64,000 nucleotides of DNA from Sphingosinicella flava (GTDB taxonomy: Bacteria; Pseudomonadota; Alphaproteobacteria; Sphingomonadales; Sphingomonadaceae), in contig NZ_CP065592.1 of assembly GCF_016025255.1 (NCBI RefSeq), forward strand, positions 124,001-188,000. Direction: 5' to 3'. This document shows positions 43,336 through 51,626 of this stretch, piece after piece. The notes beneath the pieces are model-generated. The model did no database searches. It was not told the DNA's origin and worked only from the letters and a program-made list of their open reading frames with translations. A program made the position numbers and the translations under genes. Numbering within the stretch: position 1 is the stretch's first letter; every line of letters starts with the position of its first letter.

Positions 43336-44663
43336 GCGCTGTGCAATTCCTGCAATGTCGTAACGAAGCCGGGGAAGCTGGTGTCCACCGGCGCCATGCT
43401 GTCGATCGTTACAGCTTGTGAGCAGTGAAGGCCAGCGATGGCGAAGCTCATGGCGATGCGATGATCCATGCAAGAAGCGATGGTCGCCCCGCCGGGAAGC
43501 GGCGCGCCGCCGCTGCCCATGATCGCCAGTCCATCCTGGTTTTCCTCGACCCTTGCTCCAATCGCACGGAGGCCCTCCGCCATGGCGGCGATGCGGTCCG
43601 ATTCCTTGACGCGCAGCTCGCGCAGGCCGCTTGTCCGGCTCGTTCCGTCCGCAAAGGCGGCGGCGATGAAGAAGATCGGGAATTCGTCGATCATCGACGG
43701 CACGGCCTGGGGCGCGATGTCCGTGGCGCGAAGCGCCGAATGCCGGACGCGCATGTCGGCAACAGGCTCTCCATCCACCATCCGCTCATTGTCGAAGACG
43801 ATGTCGCCGCCCATCGCCCGCAGCGCGTCGAACAGGCCCATGCGAAGCGGATTGGTGCCGACATTGCGGATCACGATGCTCGATCCCGGCACCACCAGCG
43901 CGGCAACGGCCAGAAAGGCCGCAGAGGACGGGTCGCCTGGAATCGCGATGTCCTGCGGCGTCAAAGCGGCCTTGCCCGCCAGTGCGATGGTGCGGCCGCC
44001 GCCAGGCTCCTCAGCCACTTCGATCCTTGCGCCGAAATGCCGTAGCATGCGTTCGCTATGATCGCGCGTCGCCACGGGTTCGGTAATGCGGGTGACGCCC
44101 GGCGTGTTGAGTGCGGCGAGCAGAAGAGCCGATTTCACCTGCGCCGACGCCACGGTCAGCCGGTGATGGCGCGGCACGGCGGCGGCGGCGCCCTCGATCG
44201 TCAGCGGCAATGTGCCTTGCGGTGAAGCCGCGATTGTCGCGCCTATGGTGCGGAGCGGCCCGGCGACCCGCTCCATCGGCCGGCGGCTTAGCGACGAATC
44301 GCCGGTGAGGGTCGCAGTGACCGGGTGGCTGGCGATGAGGCCCATGAGAAGGCGCGCGGACGTGCCGCTATTGCCCATGTCGAGCGGTGCGTGAGGGGTG
44401 TTAAGGCCGCCGGTTCCGACCCCGTCCACGTGCCACGTGTCCGGCCCTTCGGCCTCGATCCTGGCGCCCATGGCGCGGAGCGCGCAGGCCGTCGAGCGCA
44501 CGTCTCCGCCCGGTGACAGCCCCTGGATCCGGCTCTGCCCATCCGCCATAGCGGCAAGCATCAGGGCCCGGTGGGAGATGGACTTATCGCCTGGAACGAC
44601 GGTTTCCCCGGACAAGGGGCCGCTGCTGCGGAAGGACATTTGTTGCTTTGTGACGCTGTACAT
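43332..44663 (-). CDS. aroA: 5-enolpyruvylshikimate-3-phosphate synthase (class II, CP4-like)
   Basis: A 443-residue shikimate-pathway enzyme. PGDKSISHRALMLAAMA, ARLLMGLIAS, SLSRRPMERV, SAQVKSALLLAALNT and RDHSERML are present; the SAQVK and RDHSE combinations match the class II (Agrobacterium CP4-like) group rather than the E. coli type. KESDRIAAMAEGLR is the C-terminal PEP-binding block. The start is uncertain: ATG at 44663 or ATG at 44639 (MSFRSSGPLSG), neither with a strong ribosome-binding site. Stop overlaps cmk. Confidence 0.95.
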   Translation of the reverse strand: MYSVTKQQMSFRSSGPLSGETVVPGDKSISHRALMLAAMADGQSRIQGLSPGGDVRSTACALRAMGARIEAEGPDTWHVDGVGTGGLNTPHAPLDMGNSGTSARLLMGLIASHPVTATLTGDSSLSRRPMERVAGPLRTIGATIAASPQGTLPLTIEGAAAAVPRHHRLTVASAQVKSALLLAALNTPGVTRITEPVATRDHSERMLRHFGARIEVAEEPGGGRTIALAGKAALTPQDIAIPGDPSSAAFLAVAALVVPGSSIVIRNVGTNPLRMGLFDALRAMGGDIVFDNERMVDGEPVADMRVRHSALRATDIAPQAVPSMIDEFPIFFIAAAFADGTSRTSGLRELRVKESDRIAAMAEGLRAIGARVEENQDGLAIMGSGGAPLPGGATIASCMDHRIAMSFAIAGLHCSQAVTIDSMAPVDTSFPGFVTTLQELHSA

Positions 44664-44797
44664 TTGATCCGGCTGACGTCGGAAAGGAAGCCAAGGCTTT
44701 TGACAGCGCGTCCGGGCTATGGCAAGGCGCCCGCAACAGGGCCGTGCCGCAATGGAATGGCCGCTTTTTTCACTCTTTTTCGGAGGCTCTCTCACCC

Positions 44798-45121
44798 ATG
44801 GTGAAAGCTGAATGGGGCACCAAGCGCACTTGTCCCAAATGCGCCACCCGCTTCTACGATCTCGGCAAGGACGATCCGGTCACCTGCATCGAATGCGGCG
44901 TATCGTGGGAGCCCGAGCCTGTCCTGAAGTCCAAGCAGCCGCTTCCTTATGACGCGCCGAAGAAACAGGCCGCCGAAAGCCAGGTCGATGATGCCGATCT
45001 CGCCGCCGAGGAACTGGAAATCGACGAGGACGCCGAAGAAAATCCGGACGACGAGGTCGATCTGGGCGGCGATGACGATATCGGCGTCGCCGGCCCGGGC
45101 GACGAGGACGAAGAAATCTAA
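44798..45121 (+). CDS. TIGR02300 (FYDLN acid domain) protein
   Basis: A 107-residue protein starting MVKAEWGTKRTCPKCATRFYDL, with a zinc-ribbon-like CPKC...CIEC pair (CPKCATRFYDLGKDDPVTC in parts) and the family's FYDL motif. The second half is extremely acidic, with many Asp and Glu. Nearly confined to alphaproteobacteria and of unknown function. It is divergent from aroA and precedes tRNA-Ala. Confidence 0.9.
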   Translation: MVKAEWGTKRTCPKCATRFYDLGKDDPVTCIECGVSWEPEPVLKSKQPLPYDAPKKQAAESQVDDADLAAEELEIDEDAEENPDDEVDLGGDDDIGVAGPGDEDEEI

Positions 45122-45208
45122 AAGCCTACTTGCGGGGCGCTGCCAGCTACACTAAAGGCAGCGCCTCCAAAGCCCGTCAGGCTCCCAGCCGGCGGCGCGA
45201 AAAGGTTC

Positions 45209-45284
<76 letters not shown>

Positions 45285-45447
45285 TCTTTTCCCACACTTC
45301 CGAAATGGTCGCGAGTGAGGCCAATCAGGATTGTATCCTGTTCGCTTGATTTGCCGCTGCGCTACCCCCCCCATGATTAAACAGGATGAGATTTATCGAC
45401 GCAAAAGGCATGTTCGTCGATTGGCCGCTTTTCGCCCCTGTGCCTGA

Positions 45448-47430
45448 ATGGCATCGGCCCGCTTCGAAATCGACAGAAGACCGGGGGGTTCATTGTTCAG
45501 CGCTACCAAATTGATCGGCTTTGCTGCTCCTCTCTACATCCTGGTCAATCCGCCTATAGCCTCGGCCAGCACCGTCCAGACCGGTCCGACCGGAACGGGC
45601 GACGCGCGCGCTGCGGACAGAGCGGATGATGCATTCGGCGTCCGAATTGGAACTGAGCAGATCGGCCTTTATTCCGAAACGCTCGTTCGGGGTCTCAATT
45701 TGCAAGTGTCGGGCAATTACCGGCTCGCCGGCTCTTATTTCGTGCGGGTCGGAAACATGGTCGATCCCCTTTTGTCAGGGGTTACGACCCGGGTGGGCTA
45801 TAATGCTCTAGGCGCGGATTTCGCCTCGCCGACCGGCCTCGTCGAATATGGACTTCGTTCGCCGATCGATTCACCGCAAACGAGCGTATCGGCGTCGTTG
45901 ATGCCTTATGGCGGGAATCTGCTCGAAGGCACGATCGCCTTGGCCGATGGCTCCCGGCGCGGCCTGCTGATCGGCGGCCAATCCAGCTATTTTCGAAGCT
46001 CGTCCGGGGCTCGCGGTCAAAGCTATCGGTTCGGCGTGATCGGCGAGGTGCGGCCGGTGGCGGATAGCTCGATCGCCGCTTTCTTCAGTATCAACGATTT
46101 CGACTTCGACGGGAATTACAATGTCGCCGTGCGGGGCGAGCGCCTTCCGCCACGCCTGAAGCATCCCAATAGATTATTCCCGGCATGGGGCGATCATGAC
46201 GGCCAGGATATCAATGCGGGAATCGTCTCTCGCTTCGCGCCGACGGATCGCCTGTCCCTCATGGGTTCCCTCATATATTCCAGGCTGGACCTCAATGCCG
46301 CCGATTTCGTTCTCTACTCCCTTCAGGAGGACGGCACCGGATCGGCATCGATCACCGTTAATCGTCCCCGCGATGCAGATGCTTATGCCGGCGCCGTGGG
46401 CGCGAGCTGGAAAGCGAGCGGGAGCGGGCGGTTCTTCGGCGAAATCAGGATGCGGAGAACCTACACCGCCTTCGCCCCGGCAGCATCCGTCAGGGTTCCC
46501 ATCCTCGATCAGGATCTGGGCTTGCCGGACGTCGCGCCGCCGCCGCTTCCATTCCTCCCGCAAACCCTGGATCGCACCCGGCAAATCAGTGCCGGGATCG
46601 GCTATGAACATTCTTTTGCCCGGCTGCGATTGAAGGGAAGCCTGCAAAAGGCCCACAACAAGCGCACCTTCAGCCCCCCCGGCTTGCCCGAATCGGCCTC
46701 CGTGCAATCCCCGTGGCTTTATGATTTATCGGCGGCCGCAGCCTTTTCTCGTTATTGGACCGCCTTTGCCACATGGACGCGCGGCCTGGAGGATTCGGGC
46801 GTGGCGCCCGGGAATGCGGCCAACGCCAATGATGTCTTGCCGGTTGTCGTGGCCGTGCAACAGGAGATCGGAGCGCGTGGCGCAATCACGCCGGATTTCA
46901 CGCTGATTGCGTCGGCATATACAATCAGCAAGCCTGCTGCTGGTTTCGACGCCAACGGCGCTTATGGGCTTTCGGGAAATTTGCGCCACCGCGGGCTGGA
47001 ATTGTCGCTGACCGGCAAATTGGTGCCGAGCCTCCGTATGGTCGCGGGTCTTGCCTATCTCGACGCAAGCCGGTCCGGCGAGCAGGTTCGACGGGGAATT
47101 CAGTCGAGGGAAGTGCCTGGTGTTTCGGACGTGACGGCTCTGGCCAATCTGAACTGGTCGGTGCCGGGCATGAATGGCTTGTCGATCGACGGCCAGGCCA
47201 ATTACGCCAGTTCCCGCCGGGTCCGTTCAAGCGACGGCCTTCGCGCGCCCGGTTATGCGACGTTCGACGTCGGCGCGCTCAAAAGTTTCAGGGTGGGCGG
47301 CACGGATTTTTCGCTTCGAGCGCGGATCGTCAATATTTTCGACAGCGATGCCTGGGTCGCTCAACGTTCGGAATTGCTCGATCGGGTGTTGCGAAGAAGC
47401 ATTCGCCTCAGTTTGACGGCGCGCCGCTGA
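45448..47430 (+). CDS. Outer-membrane TonB-dependent-receptor-like protein with a reduced plug
   Basis: About 660 residues. A signal-like segment (TKLIGFAAPLYILVNPPIASA) precedes a short plug-like region (about 60-140: FGVRIGTEQIGLYSETLVRGL, YFVRVGNMVDPLLSGVTTRVGYNAL). The rest is a beta-barrel with alternating aromatic strands and a terminal strand ending in SIRLSLTARR. A standard TonB box is not obvious. The plug is shorter than usual, so transport function is uncertain. A TTG at 45493 behind GGGGGG (5-base spacing) gives a cleaner signal peptide than the ATG at 45448. It follows tRNA-Ala after about 160 bases, which contain only a palindrome CAGGAT-TGT-ATCCTG (45326-45340). Confidence 0.8.
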   Translation: MASARFEIDRRPGGSLFSATKLIGFAAPLYILVNPPIASASTVQTGPTGTGDARAADRADDAFGVRIGTEQIGLYSETLVRGLNLQVSGNYRLAGSYFVRVGNMVDPLLSGVTTRVGYNALGADFASPTGLVEYGLRSPIDSPQTSVSASLMPYGGNLLEGTIALADGSRRGLLIGGQSSYFRSSSGARGQSYRFGVIGEVRPVADSSIAAFFSINDFDFDGNYNVAVRGERLPPRLKHPNRLFPAWGDHDGQDINAGIVSRFAPTDRLSLMGSLIYSRLDLNAADFVLYSLQEDGTGSASITVNRPRDADAYAGAVGASWKASGSGRFFGEIRMRRTYTAFAPAASVRVPILDQDLGLPDVAPPPLPFLPQTLDRTRQISAGIGYEHSFARLRLKGSLQKAHNKRTFSPPGLPESASVQSPWLYDLSAAAAFSRYWTAFATWTRGLEDSGVAPGNAANANDVLPVVVAVQQEIGARGAITPDFTLIASAYTISKPAAGFDANGAYGLSGNLRHRGLELSLTGKLVPSLRMVAGLAYLDASRSGEQVRRGIQSREVPGVSDVTALANLNWSVPGMNGLSIDGQANYASSRRVRSSDGLRAPGYATFDVGALKSFRVGGTDFSLRARIVNIFDSDAWVAQRSELLDRVLRRSIRLSLTARR

Positions 47431-47513
47431 CATTGACGACAATTCGCACCCGCCTTGCGATCAATGGATGAGGCGGCGGGAACAAGGTAAATAATTCGTT
47501 AATTCATAGCGGC

Positions 47514-47660
47514 ATGACACGTTCGCCGCTGATTTTCGGGCGCAAGTCCCGTCGCGACCCGCCTTTGGGGGCAATAGCCATGAGCATGGGCGAGGACGCG
47601 CGCCTGTTCGGCTATACGTTGCTTGGCGGTCTCGTTTTTTTCAGCACCTATCTCGCCTAA
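47514..47660 (+). CDS. Small membrane protein of 48 residues
   Basis: An ATG at 47514 opens a 49-codon frame ending at 47658-47660. A basic, polar first half (FGRKSRRDPPLGAIAMSMGE) is followed by one hydrophobic helix, LFGYTLLGGLVFFSTYLA. The layout (soluble basic N-part, helix at the very end) resembles tail-anchored small proteins. It ends five bases before the stop of the convergent MFS gene. There is no strong ribosome-binding site, so expression is plausible but unproven. Confidence 0.45.
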   Translation: MTRSPLIFGRKSRRDPPLGAIAMSMGEDARLFGYTLLGGLVFFSTYLA

Positions 47661-47664
47661 CGCG

Positions 47665-48966
47665 TCAGCCGATGCGGCAGGCTTCGTCGTCGCAGGCCTT
47701 GTGCAGCTTCCAGGCGATCCAGGCCGCGCCGATGCTGGCGATGGCAACCATCAGCAAGGTTTCGGCCACGGACACGCCTGCTTGCACGAGAACGGTAAGG
47801 AGGATCGCCGCCAGCACCATGGCGCCCGAATTGACGATATTGTTCGCCGCCACCGTCCGCGCCGTCTCCGATTTGGGCACGGTGGTGGTGAGGAAGGCAT
47901 AAAGCGGCACGACGAACATGCCGCCGGACACCGCGACGCCGAACAGGTCGAACATGACCCATTCCGCCAGCGGGATGCGGATGAAGGTATGAAGGTCCAT
48001 CAGCCCGTTTTCGGGTTGCGTCCACTGGGTGACGTTCCAGTAGAGATGAAGGACGAATAGGCCCATCGCGATCGCCGCAGCGGGCGCATATTTGGCGAGC
48101 ACCCGGCCCGCGAGCAGGCGGTTGATCAGCACCGATCCCACGGCAACGCCGACCGAGAAAATGGCGAGGAACAGGGTGGCGACCTCCTCGTTGGCGCCCA
48201 GCACATTCTTGACGAGTGGTGGAAATTGGGCCGCGAGCACCGCGCCTTGCGCCCAGAAGAAGCTGATCGCGGCGATGGACAGAAACAGGCGGGGAATGTG
48301 GAGCGTGGCCGACACGAGCGCGATCGACGAGCGGACGATATGCCAGTCCATCTTCAAAGGCGGGGCGTCCGTTTCCGGAGGGGCGGGGGGGACCATGCCG
48401 CCGACGATCCGGCCGACGATCGCGACGCACAGGACGCCTGCCGCCGCGATTTCATAATGATTGCGACCGAGGAGGCCGCCCGCGATCGTGCCCATCAGAA
48501 TGGCGAAATAGGTGCCCGCTTCGACGAGGCCGGTGCCGCCCAAGACCTCGTCGCTTTTGAGGTGCTGGGGCAGGATCGCATATTTGATCGGCCCGAAGAA
48601 ACTGGAATGGACGCCCATGGCGAAGAGGGCGGTGAGCAGCAGCGGAATATTGTGAAGCAAGAGTCCCGCCGCGCCCGCGATCATGATGAAAATCTCGGCC
48701 GTCTTGACGATGCGAATGATCTTCGCCTTGTCGCTTGAGTCCGCGAGCTGCCCGGCGAGCGCGGAAAACAGGAAGAAAGGGAGGATGAAGAGGCCGCCCG
48801 CAATGGCGTTGAACGTCGCTTCCTTCGTGGGGTCGCTGTAAATGGCATAAGTGACTAGGATCACCATCGCCGACTTGTAGAGATTGTCGTTGAACGCGCC
48901 GAGAAATTGGGTCGCGAACAAGGGCAGAAAGCGGCGGCGGCGCAGAAGCTGAAACGAAGCCTGCAT
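47665..48966 (-). CDS. MFS transporter, LplT-like
   Basis: A 433-residue major facilitator protein with about 12 hydrophobic segments. The N terminus FLPLFATQFLGAFNDNLYKSAMVILV (in parts) and MGVHSSFFGPIKYAILPQHL match the lysophospholipid transporter LplT branch. LplT normally works with an acyltransferase/acyl-ACP synthetase (Aas) domain, which is not fused or adjacent here. pgsA, another phospholipid gene, lies divergently nearby. The C terminus is hydrophilic (CDDEACRIG). Confidence 0.86.
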   Translation of the reverse strand: MQASFQLLRRRRFLPLFATQFLGAFNDNLYKSAMVILVTYAIYSDPTKEATFNAIAGGLFILPFFLFSALAGQLADSSDKAKIIRIVKTAEIFIMIAGAAGLLLHNIPLLLTALFAMGVHSSFFGPIKYAILPQHLKSDEVLGGTGLVEAGTYFAILMGTIAGGLLGRNHYEIAAAGVLCVAIVGRIVGGMVPPAPPETDAPPLKMDWHIVRSSIALVSATLHIPRLFLSIAAISFFWAQGAVLAAQFPPLVKNVLGANEEVATLFLAIFSVGVAVGSVLINRLLAGRVLAKYAPAAAIAMGLFVLHLYWNVTQWTQPENGLMDLHTFIRIPLAEWVMFDLFGVAVSGGMFVVPLYAFLTTTVPKSETARTVAANNIVNSGAMVLAAILLTVLVQAGVSVAETLLMVAIASIGAAWIAWKLHKACDDEACRIG

Positions 48967-49056
48967 GGGTCAGAACTGGCTGGAATGAGGGATCATGGGC
49001 GCCGCTCATAGCGTCCTTTTCAGGGTCGTCCAATGGCGAGGCGCTTCCCAGGCTGG

Positions 49057-49124
49057 CCGTCATGGCGAACAGACGAAGCGATCGGTGGGGCACTTGGATT
49101 GCCGCGCTTCGCTCGCAATGACGG
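49057..49124. repeat. Dispersed imperfect inverted repeat
   Basis: CCGTCATGGCGAACAGACGA opposed to TCGCTCGCAATGACGG within 68 bases between the divergent MFS and pgsA genes. It resembles the widespread GTCATTGCGAGCGAAGC element of proteobacterial genomes. Confidence 0.6.
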
Positions 49125-49179
49125 AAGGCTTCAACAATCCGGTTCATTTCACGCCAAAAGCGGCTAAGACCTGTCTTCG

Positions 49180-49731
49180 ATGCTTTCCCTGCCCAACATC
49201 CTGACCTTGTCGCGCATCGTCACCGTGCCGATCCTGGTTTTCCTGCTGTGGCCGGGCGGCGGCTGGTTCGATTATGCGCTGGCTTTCGCGGTCTACTGCA
49301 TGATGGGCATCACCGATTATTTCGACGGCTATCTCGCCCGCGCACGGGGCACGGTGTCGCGGCTTGGCGTCTTCCTCGATCCCATTGCCGACAAGATCAT
49401 GGTTGCCGCCGTCATCTTGATGCTCGTCTTCATCGGCACCCTTTCCGGCGTCCACGCCATCGCCGCGCTCATCATCCTGCTGCGCGAGATCATGGTGTCG
49501 GGGCTCCGCGAATTCCTTGCCGGCATTCAGGTATCCGTCCCCGTAAGCCGGCTCGCCAAGTGGAAGACGACGTTCCAGCTTGTCTCTCTCGGCGCGCTCA
49601 TCTTCGCGGGCGCCGTGCCGCAATGGCCGTGGGTCAAGGACGCGGGCCTCGTCAGCCTGTGGGCGGCCGCCGTGCTGACCCTCGTCACCGGCTGGGATTA
49701 TCTGCGCGTCGGCTTGAAGCACATGGATTGA
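49180..49731 (+). CDS. pgsA: CDP-diacylglycerol–glycerol-3-phosphate 3-phosphatidyltransferase
   Basis: A 183-residue integral membrane enzyme making phosphatidylglycerophosphate. The CDP-alcohol phosphotransferase motif is complete: Asp46-x2-Asp49-Gly-x2-Ala53-Arg-x8-Gly63-x3-Asp67-x3-Asp71, in ITDYFDGYLARARG and GVFLDPIADK. Five to six helices follow the family pattern. Its TGA is directly followed by the stop of the convergent protease gene. Confidence 0.95.
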   Translation: MLSLPNILTLSRIVTVPILVFLLWPGGGWFDYALAFAVYCMMGITDYFDGYLARARGTVSRLGVFLDPIADKIMVAAVILMLVFIGTLSGVHAIAALIILLREIMVSGLREFLAGIQVSVPVSRLAKWKTTFQLVSLGALIFAGAVPQWPWVKDAGLVSLWAAAVLTLVTGWDYLRVGLKHMD

Positions 49732-50691
49732 TCAGGGAAGGGCGGCCAGCCTGAAATTCCCGTCCTCGCCCGGCTGGGAGGTGATGAAGCGCACTTTCCG
49801 CTCGGCGAAGTCCACGGACACTGTGGAAAACGCCCGGAGCGCGTCCATGCCGAGCAGCAAAGCGGGCCTTTCGGTAAGCTCCAGCTTTTCGAAAGGCGCC
49901 ACATCCGCAAAGGCAATGGGCATGTCCTTGACGGTGACGCCGCTCAACACGAGTTCGTCGGCACGGGTATAATCGGCCATCACGCGCTCCCCCGTGACGC
50001 TCACCATCTCGACGGGCTCGGTTTCCTTCAGCCGCTTCCGCTTTTCGAGCCTGGCGCGCAAAACGCTGTTGCCGACCGATACTTCCGATCCCGTATCGAT
50101 CACCACCCAAACCTTCTGGCCGTCAAGTTTGGCATCGACGAGGACGAGTCGCCCGAAGCGGCTGCGGGCCGTGACGACGATGGCATTTCCATACCGTTTC
50201 TTGCGGGCTTCCTTCGACGGCATCACCGTCATCCGGCTATTCTTGAAATCGAACGTCACGCGCTGCGCCTGCAGGCTGTCGACGCCCAGCATGCCGACCG
50301 CCCCAAGATGCGCTTCCTTGAGCGCCGGCGCCTGAATGCCGGTCACCGTCTTTCTGTCGCTCACCGATAGGCGGGGGATGATAACGGTCGGCACGAAATC
50401 GACGCCGCTCATGCTGTGCATGGTGACGCCCCGGCCCGGCGCCAGCCTGAGCTTTTCGGCAAGGCTCGAGCCGATGACGGTGCGCTCCGCGCCTGTGTCG
50501 ATCACGAAATTGAAAGGGCCCTGGCCATCGACTCTGACCGGCACGGTGAGGCGCGAACGATTGTGGCCGAGGGAGAGGTCATAAGGATCTTCGGAAGGCG
50601 CCGGAGTAAGGGTGTCCGAGGATTGCGACAAGGCCGGAAAGGCGAGAAGGAGCGCCGCGACGCCAGGCATCAAGCGAAAAACCTGCTTCAT
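49732..50691 (-). CDS. Exported retropepsin-like aspartic protease with two DTG sites
   Basis: A 319-residue protein with a signal peptide (VFRLMPGVAALLLAFPALSQ). Two retropepsin-like domains each carry the hallmark DTG: FVIDTGAERTVIGSSLAEKL (Asp65) and VVIDTGSEVSVGNSVL (Asp199). Each is followed by a second family block, MLGVDSLQAQRVTFDF and LLGMDALRAFSTVSVDF. The ATG at 50691 has GGAGAG upstream. Retroviral-type proteases work as dimers of one-site subunits; here a single chain could make both halves. Substrate unknown; divergent from ahpC. Confidence 0.87.
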   Translation of the reverse strand: MKQVFRLMPGVAALLLAFPALSQSSDTLTPAPSEDPYDLSLGHNRSRLTVPVRVDGQGPFNFVIDTGAERTVIGSSLAEKLRLAPGRGVTMHSMSGVDFVPTVIIPRLSVSDRKTVTGIQAPALKEAHLGAVGMLGVDSLQAQRVTFDFKNSRMTVMPSKEARKKRYGNAIVVTARSRFGRLVLVDAKLDGQKVWVVIDTGSEVSVGNSVLRARLEKRKRLKETEPVEMVSVTGERVMADYTRADELVLSGVTVKDMPIAFADVAPFEKLELTERPALLLGMDALRAFSTVSVDFAERKVRFITSQPGEDGNFRLAALP

Positions 50692-50778
50692 CTCGACTCT
50701 CCTCACCTGAAATTTCTATGCCTCTACGGGAAAAGAAACAAGCTGAGCCTGCGCTATTGATAGTGCCTGCCAACCCTG

Positions 50779-50793
50779 ATCGAAAAAATCGAT
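50779..50793 (+). promoter_or_regulatory. Candidate OxyR site upstream of ahpC
   Basis: ATCGAAAAAATCGAT, a T-N11-A palindrome within GATCGA-N5-TCGATC (50778-50794), lies 76 bases before ahpC. It matches 12 of 15 positions of the site upstream of oxyR (read on the oxyR strand). The assignment is by motif logic only. Confidence 0.45.
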
Positions 50794-50868
50794 CACTTTA
50801 ACCGCACTTATTCGCTTGGTCGATTGCATGGCGCTTCCTACATGGGCCTGGCAATAACAGGAGGCCTC

Positions 50869-51432
50869 ATGTCCATCATCAACAGCGAGATCAAACCGTT
50901 CACCGCCCAGGCTTTCCGCGACGGCAAGTTCGTGACCGTCACGGACGCCGATACGCGCGGCAAATGGTCGGTTTTCTTCTTCTATCCGGCGGACTTCACC
51001 TTCGTCTGCCCGACCGAGCTTGAAGACCTGGCCGACAATCACGCCACGTTCGAGCAGCTGGGCGTCGAAATCTACAGCGTTTCGACCGACACGCATTTCT
51101 CGCACAAGGCATGGCACGACAGCTCGCCCGCCATCGGCAAGATCAAGTTCACCATGATCGGCGACCCGAACGGCACCGTCACCAATAATTTCGGCGTGAT
51201 GCGCGAAGGCCAGGGCCTCGCCGATCGCGGTACCTTCGTCGTCGACCCGGATGGCATCATACAGCTCGTCGAAATCACCTCGGAAGGCGTCGGCCGCAAT
51301 GCCGAGGAATTGATCCGCAAGATCAAGGCCGCCCAATATGTCCGCGCGCATCCGGGCGAAGTCTGCCCGGCCAAGTGGGAAGAGGGTGAAACCACGCTCG
51401 CTCCGTCGCTGGACCTCGTCGGCAAGATCTAA
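50869..51432 (+). CDS. ahpC: Alkyl hydroperoxide reductase subunit C
   Basis: A 187-residue typical 2-Cys peroxiredoxin reducing peroxides with electrons from AhpF. Peroxidatic Cys47 is in [15 protein letters not shown]; resolving Cys166 is in [16 protein letters not shown] precedes the ATG by 4 bases. It begins the ahpC-ahpF unit; a strong hairpin (51448-51490) and a palindromic repeat lie between the two genes, and a candidate OxyR site lies upstream. oxyR itself is 3 kb away on the other strand. Confidence 0.98.
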   Translation: MSIINSEIKPFTAQAFRDGKFVTVTDADTRGKWSVFFFYPADFTFVCPTELEDLADNHATFEQLGVEIYSVSTDTHFSHKAWHDSSPAIGKIKFTMIGDPNGTVTNNFGVMREGQGLADRGTFVVDPDGIIQLVEITSEGVGRNAEELIRKIKAAQYVRAHPGEVCPAKWEEGETTLAPSLDLVGKI

Positions 51433-51447
51433 CTCTGCCGCGAACGT

Positions 51448-51490
51448 AGGCCCGGAAAGCCTCTCCCCCTCCCCCTGGCTTTCCGGGCCT
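51448..51490 (+). terminator. Strong hairpin between ahpC and ahpF
   Basis: A perfect 14-bp stem, AGGCCCGGAAAGCC (51448-51461) with GGCTTTCCGGGCCT (51477-51490), and a 15-base pyrimidine loop. There is no T tract after it, so it may attenuate rather than fully terminate, or stabilise the ahpC mRNA. Confidence 0.65.
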
Positions 51491-51509
51491 GCAACACTTG
51501 GATTTAAGC

Positions 51510-51580
51510 GTGCTCCGGCGAAGGCCCGGAGCCCAGTGGCACAGATCGAGCGGCTGGACCCCGGCCTTCGCCGGGGAACG
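51510..51580. repeat. GTGCTCC-type palindromic repeat, copy A
   Basis: GTGCTCCGGCGAAGGCCCGG followed by GAGCCCAG opens one hairpin and TGGACCCCGGCCTTCGCCGG closes another. The same element lies at 53219-53287 after ahpF (same orientation), and a variant lies between pstS and pstC. Confidence 0.8.
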
Positions 51581-51626
51581 AAAGTGATCAATTCGCCGGA
51601 ACATTCCAAAGCAACAGGAAACCATC

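Noticed and set aside
45326-45420. Palindromes before the TonB-like gene considered as a Fur box
   Set aside because: CAGGAT-TGT-ATCCTG and TCGACG..CGTCGA do not match the AT-rich Fur consensus.
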